Source of the DNA: Helicostylum pulchrum
Taxonomy: Eukaryota > Mucoromycota > Mucoromycetes > Mucorales > Mucoraceae
Direction of reading: 5' to 3'
DNA: 64,000 nt
Assembly: GCA_025677825.1 (NCBI GenBank)
Contig: JAIXMO010000081.1
Coordinates: 19,291-83,290 of the forward strand
The first letter of the stretch is position 1. Each line of letters begins with the position of its first letter. Under the pieces are notes generated by a model. The model had not been told where the DNA came from, searched no databases, and saw nothing but the letters and a program-made list of their open reading frames with translations. The translations under genes were made by a program, and so were the position numbers. Positions 1 through 10,324 of this stretch are shown in pieces.

Positions 1-352
1 TTAAAGTATCTTCGGTAGATTTCTCTTTACGATCTACCCAAAGATCTTTAATAATCTCGTCGTTATTAACATGGAAAGAATAAGGAAGAGGATCTTCACC
101 CTAATTTTAAGAAAAGTTAGTCTTTTTTTTTTTTTTTCGTTTAAGGGTTATATATGCTTAAAAAAATACCTGGTTTAAAAGTTGATTTAATAATAACTCA
201 AGTTGTTCAGGTGTAGCATCAGCGGGTAAATTAAGTGGAGGGCCTGTAGATTCACCATCAGCCGTTTTAAATTGAGCAACGACTTTTTGTCCAATAGGCA
301 TAGCTGCTGCTGCAATAGCATCGAGCTTCTTTTGCCTAATCTTTGCGGCCAT
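1..352 (-). CDS. RSA4: Ribosome assembly protein 4 (Notchless homologue), N-terminal part, cut by window edge
   Basis: The two visible exons are 170-352 and 1-100 (minus strand), separated by a 69-nt GT-AG intron at 101-169. The protein reads MAAKIRQKK, then VVAQFKTADGESTGPPLNLP, and after the intron GEDPLPYSFHVNNDEI. This is the NLE (Notchless-like, ubiquitin-like) domain found at the N-terminus of Rsa4/NLE1. In that family the domain binds the MIDAS domain of the Rea1/midasin AAA+ ATPase during 60S subunit maturation in the nucleus. The WD40 propeller expected downstream lies beyond the left edge. The related protein Ytm1/WDR12 also carries an NLE domain, but the GEDPLPYSF spacing fits Rsa4/NLE1 better. 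MAK11 near the right end of the window acts in the same broad pathway. Confidence 0.85.
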
Positions 353-1901
353 TATGTTATTAAAAAAGAAGTGTTAAAGCGAATTTTTTACAAAAAAAAA
401 AAAGTTTTGTGGCTTTATTTTTTTTTTGACAGAAATGAAAGTAGGCGGGACTGTTTATTTGTGACTTTATATACAATTATGGTAACTTGATTTTGCAGGA
501 CCAAAGCGCAAAAAAAAAAAAAGTAATTCGATATCCATATAATAGCAAGGTAGAGCAATTTTTGACAGCATATATTCTTACGCACAGTAGCCGCTCTAAG
601 AAGAGTCGTACGTATCCGTTCGTATGGACATAAAAGGAAACGAAATCGCCAGAAAAAAGCAGAATAACCAATACAACATATAAACCCCCTTTAAAAGATG
701 TACATAAAAAATACTTGCTGATGTACATTATCGTAGAACCTTAATAACCATACATCTGACGCTATTTATGATAAAGAATAGTAATATTTCGCTTGTATTA
801 TGTAGTTTTTTTTTATTCATTATCATGTATCATAACTATAAGAAAATATAACTCTTATGATTGCAGTTGAACTAAGATATACGTAGTGTTTATTAAAATA
901 CATCTTGATATAAATCAAAGGCTACGGATGCATCATAAAATATAGTAAGGCATGGAGGTTAGTAGGATTTTTTTTACCATACTCCACTTATGCATTTGTA
1001 ACGCCGTTCCTCTCCATTGGTATATTCGAGACAGACAAAATCGTTATCTCGATCATCTGAGACTTCCATTCCACAAGTTCACAGGTAAAAATTCTTCCAC
1101 TCCTTAAATAGAGCCGCTACTGTATACATCAGCTATTTATTTATATGTATAAGAAAATAAAAATGGCTCTGCTTCTGCAGTCAGCAGACTAAGGCCGTGT
1201 GAACATTACAGTTCCCACACTCTTTCGGATGATTTAATTACGTCGCTAGTTTGTACTACTTTTTACATGTAGCTAACGCTTGCGACGGAGATAATTTTCC
1301 CACATACGCAAAGACGTGTTTATTACTTATACGAACCACGTTTTTTTAATACTACCGGAGTTCCCTTCTCTTTTTTTTTAAAAAAACTATTTTTCTATTT
1401 TCGTTTTTAAGCAAGAAAAAGGTTAGCTTGAGAGACAAATATTTAGCGTAAATTTAAAAGTACGTAGCAAAACCACCCCAGATTTTGATACCAAATCAAA
1501 AGAGCCTTTTTTTTTTGGGAAGATTATCTATTTGTTTGTCATCGGTTGTGTTTATCGCACTTAAATATTTGTTGTTCTTTTTGTTTTTAAAAAAAAAAGT
1601 CTAAATATGAATGCTTTTTGCATAAAGTATAGATTAAATAATCGAATAAGATTGATGAAATAGATTAGTAAAAAAAAAAATAAGGATCTGATAAGTAGAA
1701 CCTCGTAGTTATAAAATTTAAATTACGATCTGATTACGAAAAAAAAAATAAAAAAAAGTTTATTTTTATAAAATGGCTGGGATGAATAAAAGAAAAAAGA
1801 GGCAGGGGTAAAGGATGAATTAGTGCGAGTGATTGAGTGTGTACATATTTGTTTATAAGTAAATGATAGATGGTTAATAATAAATGATTATAATAATGCT
1901 G
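353..1901. other. Intergenic stretch without a supported gene
   Basis: This 1.5-kb stretch is AT-rich with A/T homopolymers. Short open frames in it have no recognisable family, no intron logic and no domain. It contains a possible degenerate terminal-inverted-repeat element at 585-1122, listed separately. It also carries the upstream region of the leftmost gene and the 3' flank of the F-box gene. Confidence 0.5.
585..1122. mobile_element. Possible degenerate MITE of the CAGTAG family
   Basis: At 585 the plus strand reads CAGTAGCCGCTCTAAGAAG. Reading leftwards from 1122, the minus strand reads CAGTAGCGGCTCTATTTAAG, followed outside by TA. The right end is an exact match to the repeat termini seen at 42717 and 57960. 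The left end matches only in its first 15 or so bases and lacks the flanking TA. The interior is unlike the other copies, so this may be a decayed or unrelated element bounded by chance on the left. Confidence 0.3.
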
Positions 1902-2993
1902 TTACTTGTAGTATAATCTACGAGTTAAGCTAACTTTCTTTTGTCGCCATTCTTCTTCTGAATCTTGTATACGGCGTACAACATCTTCTTCACTTAGCAG
2001 ACTACCATTACCAACCACATAGGATTTAGCAAAGGTATATTTCCAAATGACTTGAGCATCTACACCAGCGCCTTCCAACATATGCTGTAATCGAGTTAAG
2101 CGAGTATGACATTCATGTGTATGAGAGTGAACATATTTAATTAGACTTTGAGATAACTCTTGATCACGCTGATTCACAATATGATTCAAAACTGGTTCAG
2201 ATAAAACATCATACTTAAAGCATCCTTCTTTAGCCAACAGCGAGTTTAATCGATTAAAGTCATTTTGGTAGATTTGATTTTGTTGCATGTTTGATTGTAC
2301 CATACCATCAAGTACCCAATCCAATGTGACACGAATCCATTTAATATCCATAACTGGTGGTGTTGGCTTGGGTGTTGATTCAGTAATAGTAGGATAGCTA
2401 TAATAAGAAGCTGGTAATCCGGTCATTCGTTGTTGTTGAGAATAATCAAATTGGCCTGGTTGTTGGTACGACAAACCCAAAATAAAGCCCTTGTCACCCA
2501 AATAACGATTGCTTTTGTTTTCATACCAGTCAGGTAACTGATACACCTTTTCAATAGAGGCATTATACTGATAATGATACATCACCATCGCTTTATCTTG
2601 AATACTTAGACTTTCAAAACCAGGTAACTTACATTGATCATCACCATTATTTTGAAACCAACCAGAGAAATGAATTTTTAATAATCTACAATACGCACTC
2701 CACTGTTGAGTACTGGCAAGAGAGAGTTTTGAGTCTACTAGCGATTTAGGTCTAAATTCAATCACACGGTTTTTTACATCATAATGAGCTGCTTCTAGTT
2801 CAATAGATGCATTATTATTCTTTTTTCCATCTAGTTTAATTGATACCACTTGAGCCTTTTCTTTTATCTGTTGGTAAATATGATATTCTGCCATCACTTG
2901 AAACTTTGCGCTAACACTACGCAGACGGTATACTTCTGGATACGACAAGAATGAAAAGACATTATAGATAACTTCTGGGGCTAAACCGTTCAT
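1902..2993 (-). CDS. F-box protein
   Basis: This is a single-exon gene of 363 residues starting MNGLAPEVIYNVFSFLSYPE. Residues about 2-45 have the F-box pattern: LAPEVIYNVFSFL, then YPEVYRLRSVSAKF. The rest is soluble and shows no leucine-rich or WD repeats that I could recognise. F-box proteins bind Skp1 and recruit substrates to SCF ubiquitin ligases, so that role is inferred from the N-terminal motif only. The substrate-binding part is of unknown type. The start is the first ATG in frame and sits directly after an A-rich leader. There is no sign of decay. Confidence 0.7.
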   Translation of the reverse strand: MNGLAPEVIYNVFSFLSYPEVYRLRSVSAKFQVMAEYHIYQQIKEKAQVVSIKLDGKKNNNASIELEAAHYDVKNRVIEFRPKSLVDSKLSLASTQQWSAYCRLLKIHFSGWFQNNGDDQCKLPGFESLSIQDKAMVMYHYQYNASIEKVYQLPDWYENKSNRYLGDKGFILGLSYQQPGQFDYSQQQRMTGLPASYYSYPTITESTPKPTPPVMDIKWIRVTLDWVLDGMVQSNMQQNQIYQNDFNRLNSLLAKEGCFKYDVLSEPVLNHIVNQRDQELSQSLIKYVHSHTHECHTRLTRLQHMLEGAGVDAQVIWKYTFAKSYVVGNGSLLSEEDVVRRIQDSEEEWRQKKVSLTRRLYYK

Positions 2994-3147
2994 ATTATTT
3001 CAAAAAAAAAATATTATATAAAAAGGGAAAAAGATGCAGGACAAAAGGTGGGAAAAAAAAAACTTGTTTAAATATGTACAAGTCCTTGCTTTTTTTAGTG
3101 TAACCTTTTTTATTAAAAAACGAAGCGCCGATTTCTCTCTAATTATT

Positions 3148-3776
3148 TTATTTGTCACAGTCTCCATTTGCAGGCCCTGTCAACCACCGTTCAAACACTT
3201 TAGTACAATCAAACTGTTTCTTTCCCAACTTTTCATTGACCTTATTATGGCGTCTACATAACCATTCACTTAATGCTTCTCTACTTGCTACATTAATAGG
3301 TTCTTCTGCAATATCCTTTTGAAAATCATTCTATTTTTTTATATTAGTAATACATTTTTTTTTTAAAAAAAACATTAATTTACTTTGCAAAACCAACAAG
3401 GATAATTTTCTGAAAAAGCTTTGAAAAAAGACTTCATACTTTCTTTTTGTTGTGGTTCTGGTTTTTGAGGATAGTAAGCTGCCATAGTATGTAATAAAGT
3501 CCAAGTATGTCGACCTAAAGTCTCTACGTCTGCAGGACAGTTATTACGTTTCCATTCTTCCGTAATCACTGGCTCAGTCTTGGTTGTATTAGCTGCAGAT
3601 GTAGTTGATGTAGCTGCGACTGGTGCAGCTTTACTAGTTTTTTCTCCTCCTTTTCCTTTCTCTATCTTTGACCACGTTTTGAAATCAACACATACACGAC
3701 ATGGCTTACCGTCCTTCATTGGAATCTTTGTTCCAGTAACAGGATCAATATGAACTTTTTCTTCTGCCATTGTCAA
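3148..3776 (-). CDS. ERV1: Mitochondrial FAD-linked sulfhydryl oxidase (Erv1/ALR)
   Basis: Exons 3384-3776 and 3148-3330 give a 191-residue protein (intron 3331-3383, 53 nt). It opens with a flexible region carrying PCRVC, the CxxC shuttle disulfide of Erv1. The Erv1/ALR domain then runs from NNCPADVETLGRHTWTLLH through YPCWFC, the active-site CxxC next to FAD. Exon 2 carries EWLCRRHNKVNEKLGKKQF and the structural cysteine in FDCTKVFERW. In the Mia40 relay of the intermembrane space, Erv1 re-oxidises Mia40 and passes electrons to cytochrome c. Length and motif order match the family. An alternative start two codons downstream (MAEEKVH) is possible. Confidence 0.93.
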
Positions 3777-4012
3777 GATTAGTTATAAAAAACGTCAGAA
3801 AAAAAAAGCGACACCCGGAAAAAAAAGTTTCTCTTTTTTTTCAAAGAATGCCTTTGAGTCAAATACACTTAACTCCGCTCGTCTTACAACAGGGTTTCCC
3901 CTTTCACTAACACCATTAATCAATTGATTGGTTTAGAGTGTTATGGAAAACCATAATCGTTGTCAGGCGTAAAAAACAACTGCGGCAGTAGTGCCGTTTT
4001 TACTGGCCAATT
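3777..4012. other. Short intergenic region upstream of ERV1
   Basis: This region contains the ERV1 leader with A/T runs. A short reading frame from about 3848 (MPLSQIHLTPLVLQQ) stops after about 20 codons. It could belong to the interrupted frame at 4013, but no convincing splice links them. Confidence 0.3.
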
Positions 4013-4139
4013 ATGAACCTTTTCACTAAACTAGCCGGTCCAGAATATTATAGAACGCGGCAAAGTATAAATAAAGACACATACAGAGAAAAAATTGCAG
4101 CACTTGATACTCTTTTTCATCCTCAGATACTTGCAAATA
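4013..4139 (+). pseudogene. Possible gene fragment truncated by a repeat insertion
   Basis: An ATG at 4013 opens a frame reading MNLFTKLAGPEYYRTRQSIN, continuing to HPQILANT. Amino-acid composition looks protein-like rather than like translated A/T filler. The frame runs directly into the left end of repeat copy A at 4140 (TA then CAGTAG), after which it is only low-complexity sequence. I do not recognise the protein. It may be a gene broken by the element, or an open frame by chance. Confidence 0.25.
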
Positions 4140-5550
4140 CAGTAGCTCTATTTAAGGGTGGAATAATTATTTTTAAAAAGAAAAAAAGCTCACTGAGATA
4201 CCTGGGTTTAAATAATCGCTCACATAAGAAATCACTGCTGAAATTAGCAGTTAGAATAAATATTGGTTTTTATTTTATAAAGAAACAGGAAACCATTTTT
4301 GGACCCAAGTTTTGTGATACATATCTGTTGTTTTAACTATATCTTTAATAAAAAAAATAAAAGCGTACTTTTTTGGTTTTTTTTGCGATTTTCATTTTTG
4401 GGTCAACCCCTTTTGTGCTTTTGTGGTTATTTTATACTTACTTCGAATCCAATTTGCCTATTTTTGTGGAAAAACCACACATGGTATAGAACTCGTTTAG
4501 GCGCTTCTAATCCATTTTAAATTGTATTTGTATTGCAAAAACTGAAAGAGTAATCGCTGTTTTAGACTTTTTTTTTTTTGGGTAATAAATATACTTTTTT
4601 AGTATAACCATTTTCAGAGCTTCGCGATTACATAAGATGTAGTTTTTTATTACTGTGTTTAGTTATAGCACCGAATTTAGATATTTAAAAACTGTATATT
4701 GGATGTTTATAAAAGAAAGTGCTACATCCAAAACCGAGCGAGAAAACGCGCTTTAAAGAAATCACCAATTTAAGGATCGCTTAACTCAAATTTTAGCGGG
4801 AAAAAAAAACCTCTAAAACGGTGATTACTCGGTCAGTGTTTTTATTAAAGATGTGATTTTGGATGGATTAGATGCGCCAAAAAAGCTTTTTACTATCATT
4901 GTTATTTCCACAAAAAATACCAAATTGGATCGGAAGTAATTTTAAAATAACCTTGAAAACTCAAAAGGGGTTGACCCCCCAGAATGGTCAAAAATGACCA
5001 AAATGACCAACCGAAAAAAAATATAAAAAATCGAGAAAAATATATAACAACATGCGGTTTTCAATTTTGGTATTAAAGACAACTTCCTAAGAAGTAACTT
5101 TTACTAAGTAACTTGGAAAAAAGAATAATTTTATGACGTTTAATTACACAAAGAAAACATCTTATTTTGATCGCCAAAAGATGACCTTTTTTAGAAGTTA
5201 CTTCTAAATCTTTACTTAAAAAGACGCGTTTTTGATAGGATAATGGACAGGCAATAATGGATTATAATACTTTAAATAGTTCTTGAGCTTACCCAAGCCA
5301 TTGTACCGAAAGACATTCTGTGTATCTTTTTTGCAAGAGCTCAAACATTAAAATTATGTTAAGTTTTATTGATGTCAATTAAAATAGTACAAAGCTATTT
5401 ATTAGAATACCACGTAACAATACGTTTAAAAATTATTTAGCTATGATATAAAGGACTAAAAGGTATCTTTGTGTTCAATTTATTTGGCTTACATTGCATT
5501 CCTTTTCAATTTTTCATCACTTTGCAACAGTCTGTATTTAATCACTTTTG
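4140..5550 (+). mobile_element. Repeat copy A: non-autonomous TIR element containing a long foldback
   Basis: The left end reads CAGTAGCTCTATTTAAGGGTG after TA at 4138-4139. Sequence from about 4187 onward matches copy B (from 17253) almost base for base, and copy C (46055-47284) in inverse orientation. Between about 4390 and 4990 lies a large imperfect palindrome: GGGTCAACCCCTTTTG near the left and its inverse near 4960-4980, with arms of roughly 190 nt. Similarity to copy C continues to about 5550 and then stops, so the right terminus is missing. No transposase frame is present. TA at the target and a CAGT start suggest mobilisation by a Tc1/mariner-type transposase, which is inference. Confidence 0.75.
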
Positions 5551-5868
5551 TGGATGTATAATTACCCTAAAAAAGATATATTTAACCCTTGGGTAGGTTT
5601 TAAAGAGGTGTAACGTGAGGAGTTTTGAGTGGGAACTTTTTAAAAATTGCGTCTTTTTTTTTAAGCCAATGAAAGTGTATGTCGATTTCGCCATCTTTCT
5701 GGTAGTTAAGTGGATAGTAAAAGGAAGCTATTGTATGAAAAAGGGTAAGGAAAGGGAAAAATATCCTTTTATTCCTTTTCTCTCTTTCTCTACTACTTTT
5801 TTCTTTTTGTATATATCTTTTTTTTTATTTATTTATTTATTTATGAGGGGGATATATTTATTACTGGT
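5551..5868. other. Intergenic, nothing recognised
   Basis: This is the 3' flank of the cysteine dioxygenase gene and the flank of repeat copy A. It is pyrimidine-rich and contains a TTTA tetranucleotide run near 5825-5845. No supported gene was seen. Confidence 0.4.
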
Positions 5869-6812
5869 TTATTCACTAGTAATACGGTTTCCTCCGATAG
5901 AGTAAAACGTACAAACACCACTACTTCTGGCTCTACCAGTCTTTTCTTCAAATGTTTTACACATTTTGTAAGGAGGGGTATATAAATGGAGAGACACAGC
6001 ACCAGTATGTTGACTTGGATTTGCAATACGATGTAAACCAATGTTATCTATTATTAAAAGAGTAAGTACATTTTTGATGATACGAAACATAATTTCATTG
6101 GCTAATAGTAATACTTTACCGTGTACATAAGTTACTTGATTAGGATGATACACAGTATTTTTGGAGATAGCCAATGGTTTACCATCCAGGTTGTTATGAC
6201 TCAAAGAACTTGCCGAAGCTTCGGTGATATCACCTACTACTGGGGCCGTCGCCGACTCGTTGTTGTCGTCAGCTGATGATGATGGCCAATCGAACTGGGT
6301 TTCTTCCAATTCTCCGTCAAGTATCTTCATGACACAATGTGAACCTGCGTGGTCGTGAATTGGACTAAAAAGAGGTCATGTAACGATTAATACCGGCTGT
6401 GTGTGGGAAAAATAACAATATACAATACCTCTTTTGACCTTTACTCCAAGCTAAAATCATCAAGTTAAACTATAAAAAATTACGGATTAATAATGTAACG
6501 ACATCAGACAACAAAGAAAAAAAGAAAACTTACTTTGCCGTTACCGTCATCAACGAGATTACGAGTATAAGCTCTGGAATGATCAAATAAACTATATTGG
6601 CTCCAGTCTGCCGAATTTGAACTGTAGCGTTCCATCAGTTGGATGATCTTCTGTGCATCGATATGCTCTGCGTCTAACCCATCATCACCTAATACGCCGT
6701 GGATAGATTTAACAAGGTCATTTAGCTTGAAGTCATCTGTAGAAGGAAGAGTACTAGTAGATTCAATAGTAGAGTAAGATTCGAGTGAAAGAGGTTCTTG
6801 TGGAGGAGACAT
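5869..6812 (-). CDS. CDO1: Cysteine dioxygenase
   Basis: Four exons (6534-6812, 6429-6469, 6120-6364, 5869-6047) give 247 residues. The cupin signature is assembled across introns: NLMILAWSKGQRSPIHDHAG, then SHCVMKILDGELEETQF. After the last intron comes the third iron ligand in NIGLHRIANPS and the closing strand AVSLHLYTPPY. HDH plus the later His are the Fe(II) ligands of type I cysteine dioxygenases. The Cys in SHCVM is at the position of the Cys-Tyr crosslink residue of mammalian enzymes. The enzyme oxidises cysteine to cysteine sulfinate in the cytosol. The last intron (6048-6119) is 72 nt with no stop in frame, so retention would insert 24 residues without truncation. Confidence 0.93.
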
Positions 6813-7415
6813 TTTTTATTTTGTAAGTAAAGAAGAGAGAGGTAAGCATTAGAAAGAATGAAAATAGAGGATTTAAATAGACTCTCTCCGCGCCAAAAAA
6901 AAAAAAGGGATAAAATATATTAATATAACAGGAATTATTTTAGTCTACTGACGAGTAGGGATTCAACTGTTGGACAAATAAAATGTTATTCTTTTGCATG
7001 TAAATTATCAAAGGAACTAAACCAATAGAACGATTCCAATAGAATGATTATTGCCCAAAGTATATTAGGAACTTTTTTTTATCAAGGTGTGCAAGCAAAT
7101 AACGTTTGAAAATTTCCCACCCTACTTCAACTATGCAACACCCTCCTCGTCTTTGATAAACAAATGGATCATTTATTTCCTTTACGTAATTGTACATCAC
7201 CTATTCACCACCACAACGTGAGAAAAAGAAAAAAAGACGGGTTACCACCACCACCACCTCTACAAATTAATTCCGATTACAGATAATTGTTGTTATTTTT
7301 GGTCACGAAAAAAAAGAAACCTTTTTGTTTCCGTAACGCGTATGGCATATTCTCACGATATGCGTCCCTTTTTTCTTTTTTTTTAATAGCGTACAAAGAG
7401 AGCTTTTATTTTTTT
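6813..7415. other. Intergenic, nothing recognised
   Basis: This is the upstream region of the cysteine dioxygenase gene and the 3' flank of the next minus-strand gene. It contains CAC-rich and A/T homopolymer tracts but no supported open frame. Confidence 0.4.
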
Positions 7416-8319
7416 TTAAGTTTTCATTTGATACATGACGTTAAATAATTTACTACACTTTGTGATACTTGAAGAATCAGTTACTTGCATAATAATATCC
7501 AAACTCAATGACTGAATCCAAGATACCTGTCCAGAATCCAAACGAACCGTGTTTAACTCTTTTGTAGCCGATTTAATTTCGTCAAATCTTTGTTCTATCC
7601 TTGCTTTATATTCTATAAACGGAACCCCTTGCCGATTTATGCATTGCTATAAAGCTTTTTTAGTAAGAAAGAAACGGGACATCAAAAAATGTGTCCTTAC
7701 ATAAAGTAGTGCTAGTTGATATGCGATATATTTATGATTAGGTAAATCTAAATCATGATAAAGTCTACAGGCTGTAACATAAAGTTGGTCCAGGTAGCTC
7801 AATTGATACTGCTGCTGATCAGTAGTGGAGACTAGTTGAGTGTGGCTCAATATAAACTGAATCGATCTATTATATAACGTCTTTTCGGCACGTATTATTT
7901 CGAGTAATGGCATATTGGATGACTGCGATGTTATGCCAAGTCGAATTGTCGATACATTTTCATGTAAATTCTATTTAAAAAAAAAAAAAAAAAAAAGTAT
8001 TTAACCCTACGTGCACCTATTTTTTTTTTTTTTGCTTAAAAGGAGTTTTTTACCTTTAAAAGACTATCACTCTTCCATAGTTCTAACCTTTCAATTTTAG
8101 CGAGTAAAAGTTCAAGTTGGGCTAGTTGCTTTAATAACTGTAGTTCTTGTCGTGTCTTTTTATTTTCTTTTCTTGGCAACAAAGGTTCATTGACATAAAG
8201 CAGAACTAAATAGTTTTTTTTTTAGTCATCTCTCTTATTCTTAATCAAGGTTAGTTACCTTGTTTAAGATTGTTTCTAGAAACTATTTTTAAAGGTGGTG
8301 TATTTGCTAATCTACTCAT
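7416..8319 (-). CDS. Unrecognised 237-residue protein, four exons
   Basis: Exons 8259-8319, 8054-8205, 7701-7970 and 7416-7646 join in phase with good GT-AG sites. The product starts MSRLANTPPLKIVSRNNLKQ and then VLLYVNEPLLPRKEN. A Lys/Glu/Leu-rich helical stretch follows (ELQLLKQLAQLELLLAKIER) and may be a coiled coil. Later parts (LDQLYVTACRLYHDLDL, YKARIEQRFDEIKSATKELN) also look helical, and it ends YQMKT. I see no signal peptide, membrane segment or catalytic motif. The maintained phase over three introns and protein-like composition argue for a real gene. I do not recognise the family and assign no function. It lies 174 bp downstream of the TBC gene on the same strand. Confidence 0.65.
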
Positions 8320-8493
8320 TTGTACAATAAAAAAATAAAAGGAAAAATATAAAAAGACACTAAATGTATTCAGGTGACCAAAAAGTGTAACATCTTTTTT
8401 GTAACAGTATACAATTCGACAGTATGCACATCATTTTATTTTAAAAAAAAACATTTCAAGTATGTACACAATAAGCAGCCATTATTCTATTGA

Positions 8494-10324
8494 TCAACAA
8501 TGTTTCTGGCTAGCTTTAAATCTATTTCTTTTATCTATAATGTGGTCTTGATCAATAGCAGCAAATAAGTTTTGATCAGAGAATACGTACTATTATAAAA
8601 GTTAAAACCAGCATGAAAAAAAAAAAAAACTTTTTATACTTACTTCCATAAAGGTTGCACAGTCAATTAAACGTCTTGGCATGTTTTGAAGAATTTGAAA
8701 TATTTCAATTGGATCTTGTAGTTTACTAATTCTATCCTTGTTCATCTGGATAATAGTTAAGGCTACTCGAAACATGACACTGTAACCTTCACTATATGTA
8801 AAACACACACGATTATTATTATCATATTAAAAAGAAATAAATAAAAAACCTACATAAAGAAGCAATCCCAGATACGAAGTACTGTCTAAAATAAAATAAA
8901 AATGTAAGAAAAAAAGATGAGAAGCGAAGTATTGTAGCTTACTTCAACAGGTAATATATTGATAAACATGGTTAAAAACCAATGACTTGTTACAAGAGTA
9001 ATTGGCGGTAGCCCACTCTCGCTGTTATTATTGATTTTATCCCAAATGGATTTAGCCAATCGTTCCTGCAAGACCATCATCAAGACGGCTTGATCGATAT
9101 TAGCGCCCTCCATCGTCACATCATACATGTTTTTCGGCATATAATCATGCACAGTCGAAACCATCATCCAAAACGCCTCTTCTTCCTCTTCAACAAACAG
9201 TAAGAAAAACCCAGCCAAATAATTCAACGATTGACAGTACCCGATATGAGGTGAGTGAATACTGAACGCCAACAAGATGCGTCGTAGCGATGATAGTTTT
9301 CTATTCGTTTCAGGTGATTCCATGACCATTGTTCCATCTCTTTGTGTGAAAAACTCACAAGCGAATTCTGAATTATCTGGAAACGTACGATGAAGATCTT
9401 TTTTTTTTCCCTCGTGTTAATAAAACACAGTTGACCCTTATTATTATTATTAGTTACCTCTTTGAATAATTTCTGCGTACTCGTTATGATCTCCCATCGA
9501 AAGCGCTGTGTTTACAAGTGACTGATAAAGTTCTGGATTATCTTGCATTTTCGATTTCGCTCCACTATAATGCATCCACATCTTTTTTTTTAAAAAAAAA
9601 GATAATTAATAACTATGTTTATAGTATAGCTTCAAAACTTACTTTTCCTCGATGTTGACTTGGTATACCGTTTCGAACATTCGTTTTTACTATTTATACA
9701 TATAAAAAGGGTGATGTTTATATTTAGCTATAATATACGGATCAAATAATAACAAAACGTACGAATCAAATTATCTGCCGTTGGATAAATACCGCCAAAC
9801 TCAGTAAGCATACTGTTCCAAGTTTGTTGTTGTTTATCTAGAATAGGTTGATAATAAATATCAAACTGATGTAAATGTTTAATCTGTATCCATTGCGTTG
9901 GTCTTTTAAACCCGTACGAGTCTCTGCATATACTTTTATTTATTTAACACTAATGATATATAAAAAAAAGGGGACTTATTGTTACAAACCTTTCAATTTG
10001 ATCATTGTTGTTGTTATAAAGATCTTGTCGATCGGAAAAGAAATAGTCGTGTTGTATATTACCATCCTCTAACAACCTCCAAGGCTCTTCTAAGCAATGA
10101 ATAGAAGGTGTAGGAGAATCGATACTGCTGCTGATGGTAATATTTGAATTCGATCTACTTGTAAAAGGTGAAAAGTCTTCAACTGACTCTTGTGTTGTGA
10201 TAATCGAATGTGTCTCTGGTTCATGTAATATACTATTGGATTTCCTGCTAAATATACTGTGTGCTGATAGCGATGAAAGGTATTGAAAGGCTTGGTGTAA
10301 ACCGTTATTTTCTTTAGAGTGCAT
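8494..10324 (-). CDS. TBC-domain Rab GTPase-activating protein (GRTP1/TBC1D6-like)
   Basis: Eight exons (9990-10324, 9763-9923, 9643-9689, 9458-9581, 8943-9397, 8854-8885, 8644-8791, 8494-8589) give 465 residues. The first 110 residues are Ser-rich and probably disordered. Next come ERDSYGFKR and the TBC domain, with VRNGIPSQHRGKMWMHYSGA and DLHRTFPDN spanning an intron. This holds the IxxDxxR arginine finger. HIGYCQSLNYLAGF provides the glutamine finger, and TVLRIWDCFF and VMFRVALTII follow. The order closely follows GRTP1/TBC1D6. Such proteins stimulate GTP hydrolysis on Rab GTPases in membrane traffic, and the target Rab is not predictable. The start chosen is ATG at 10324 (MHSKENN); frame upstream of it lacks an ATG. 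Confidence 0.88.
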
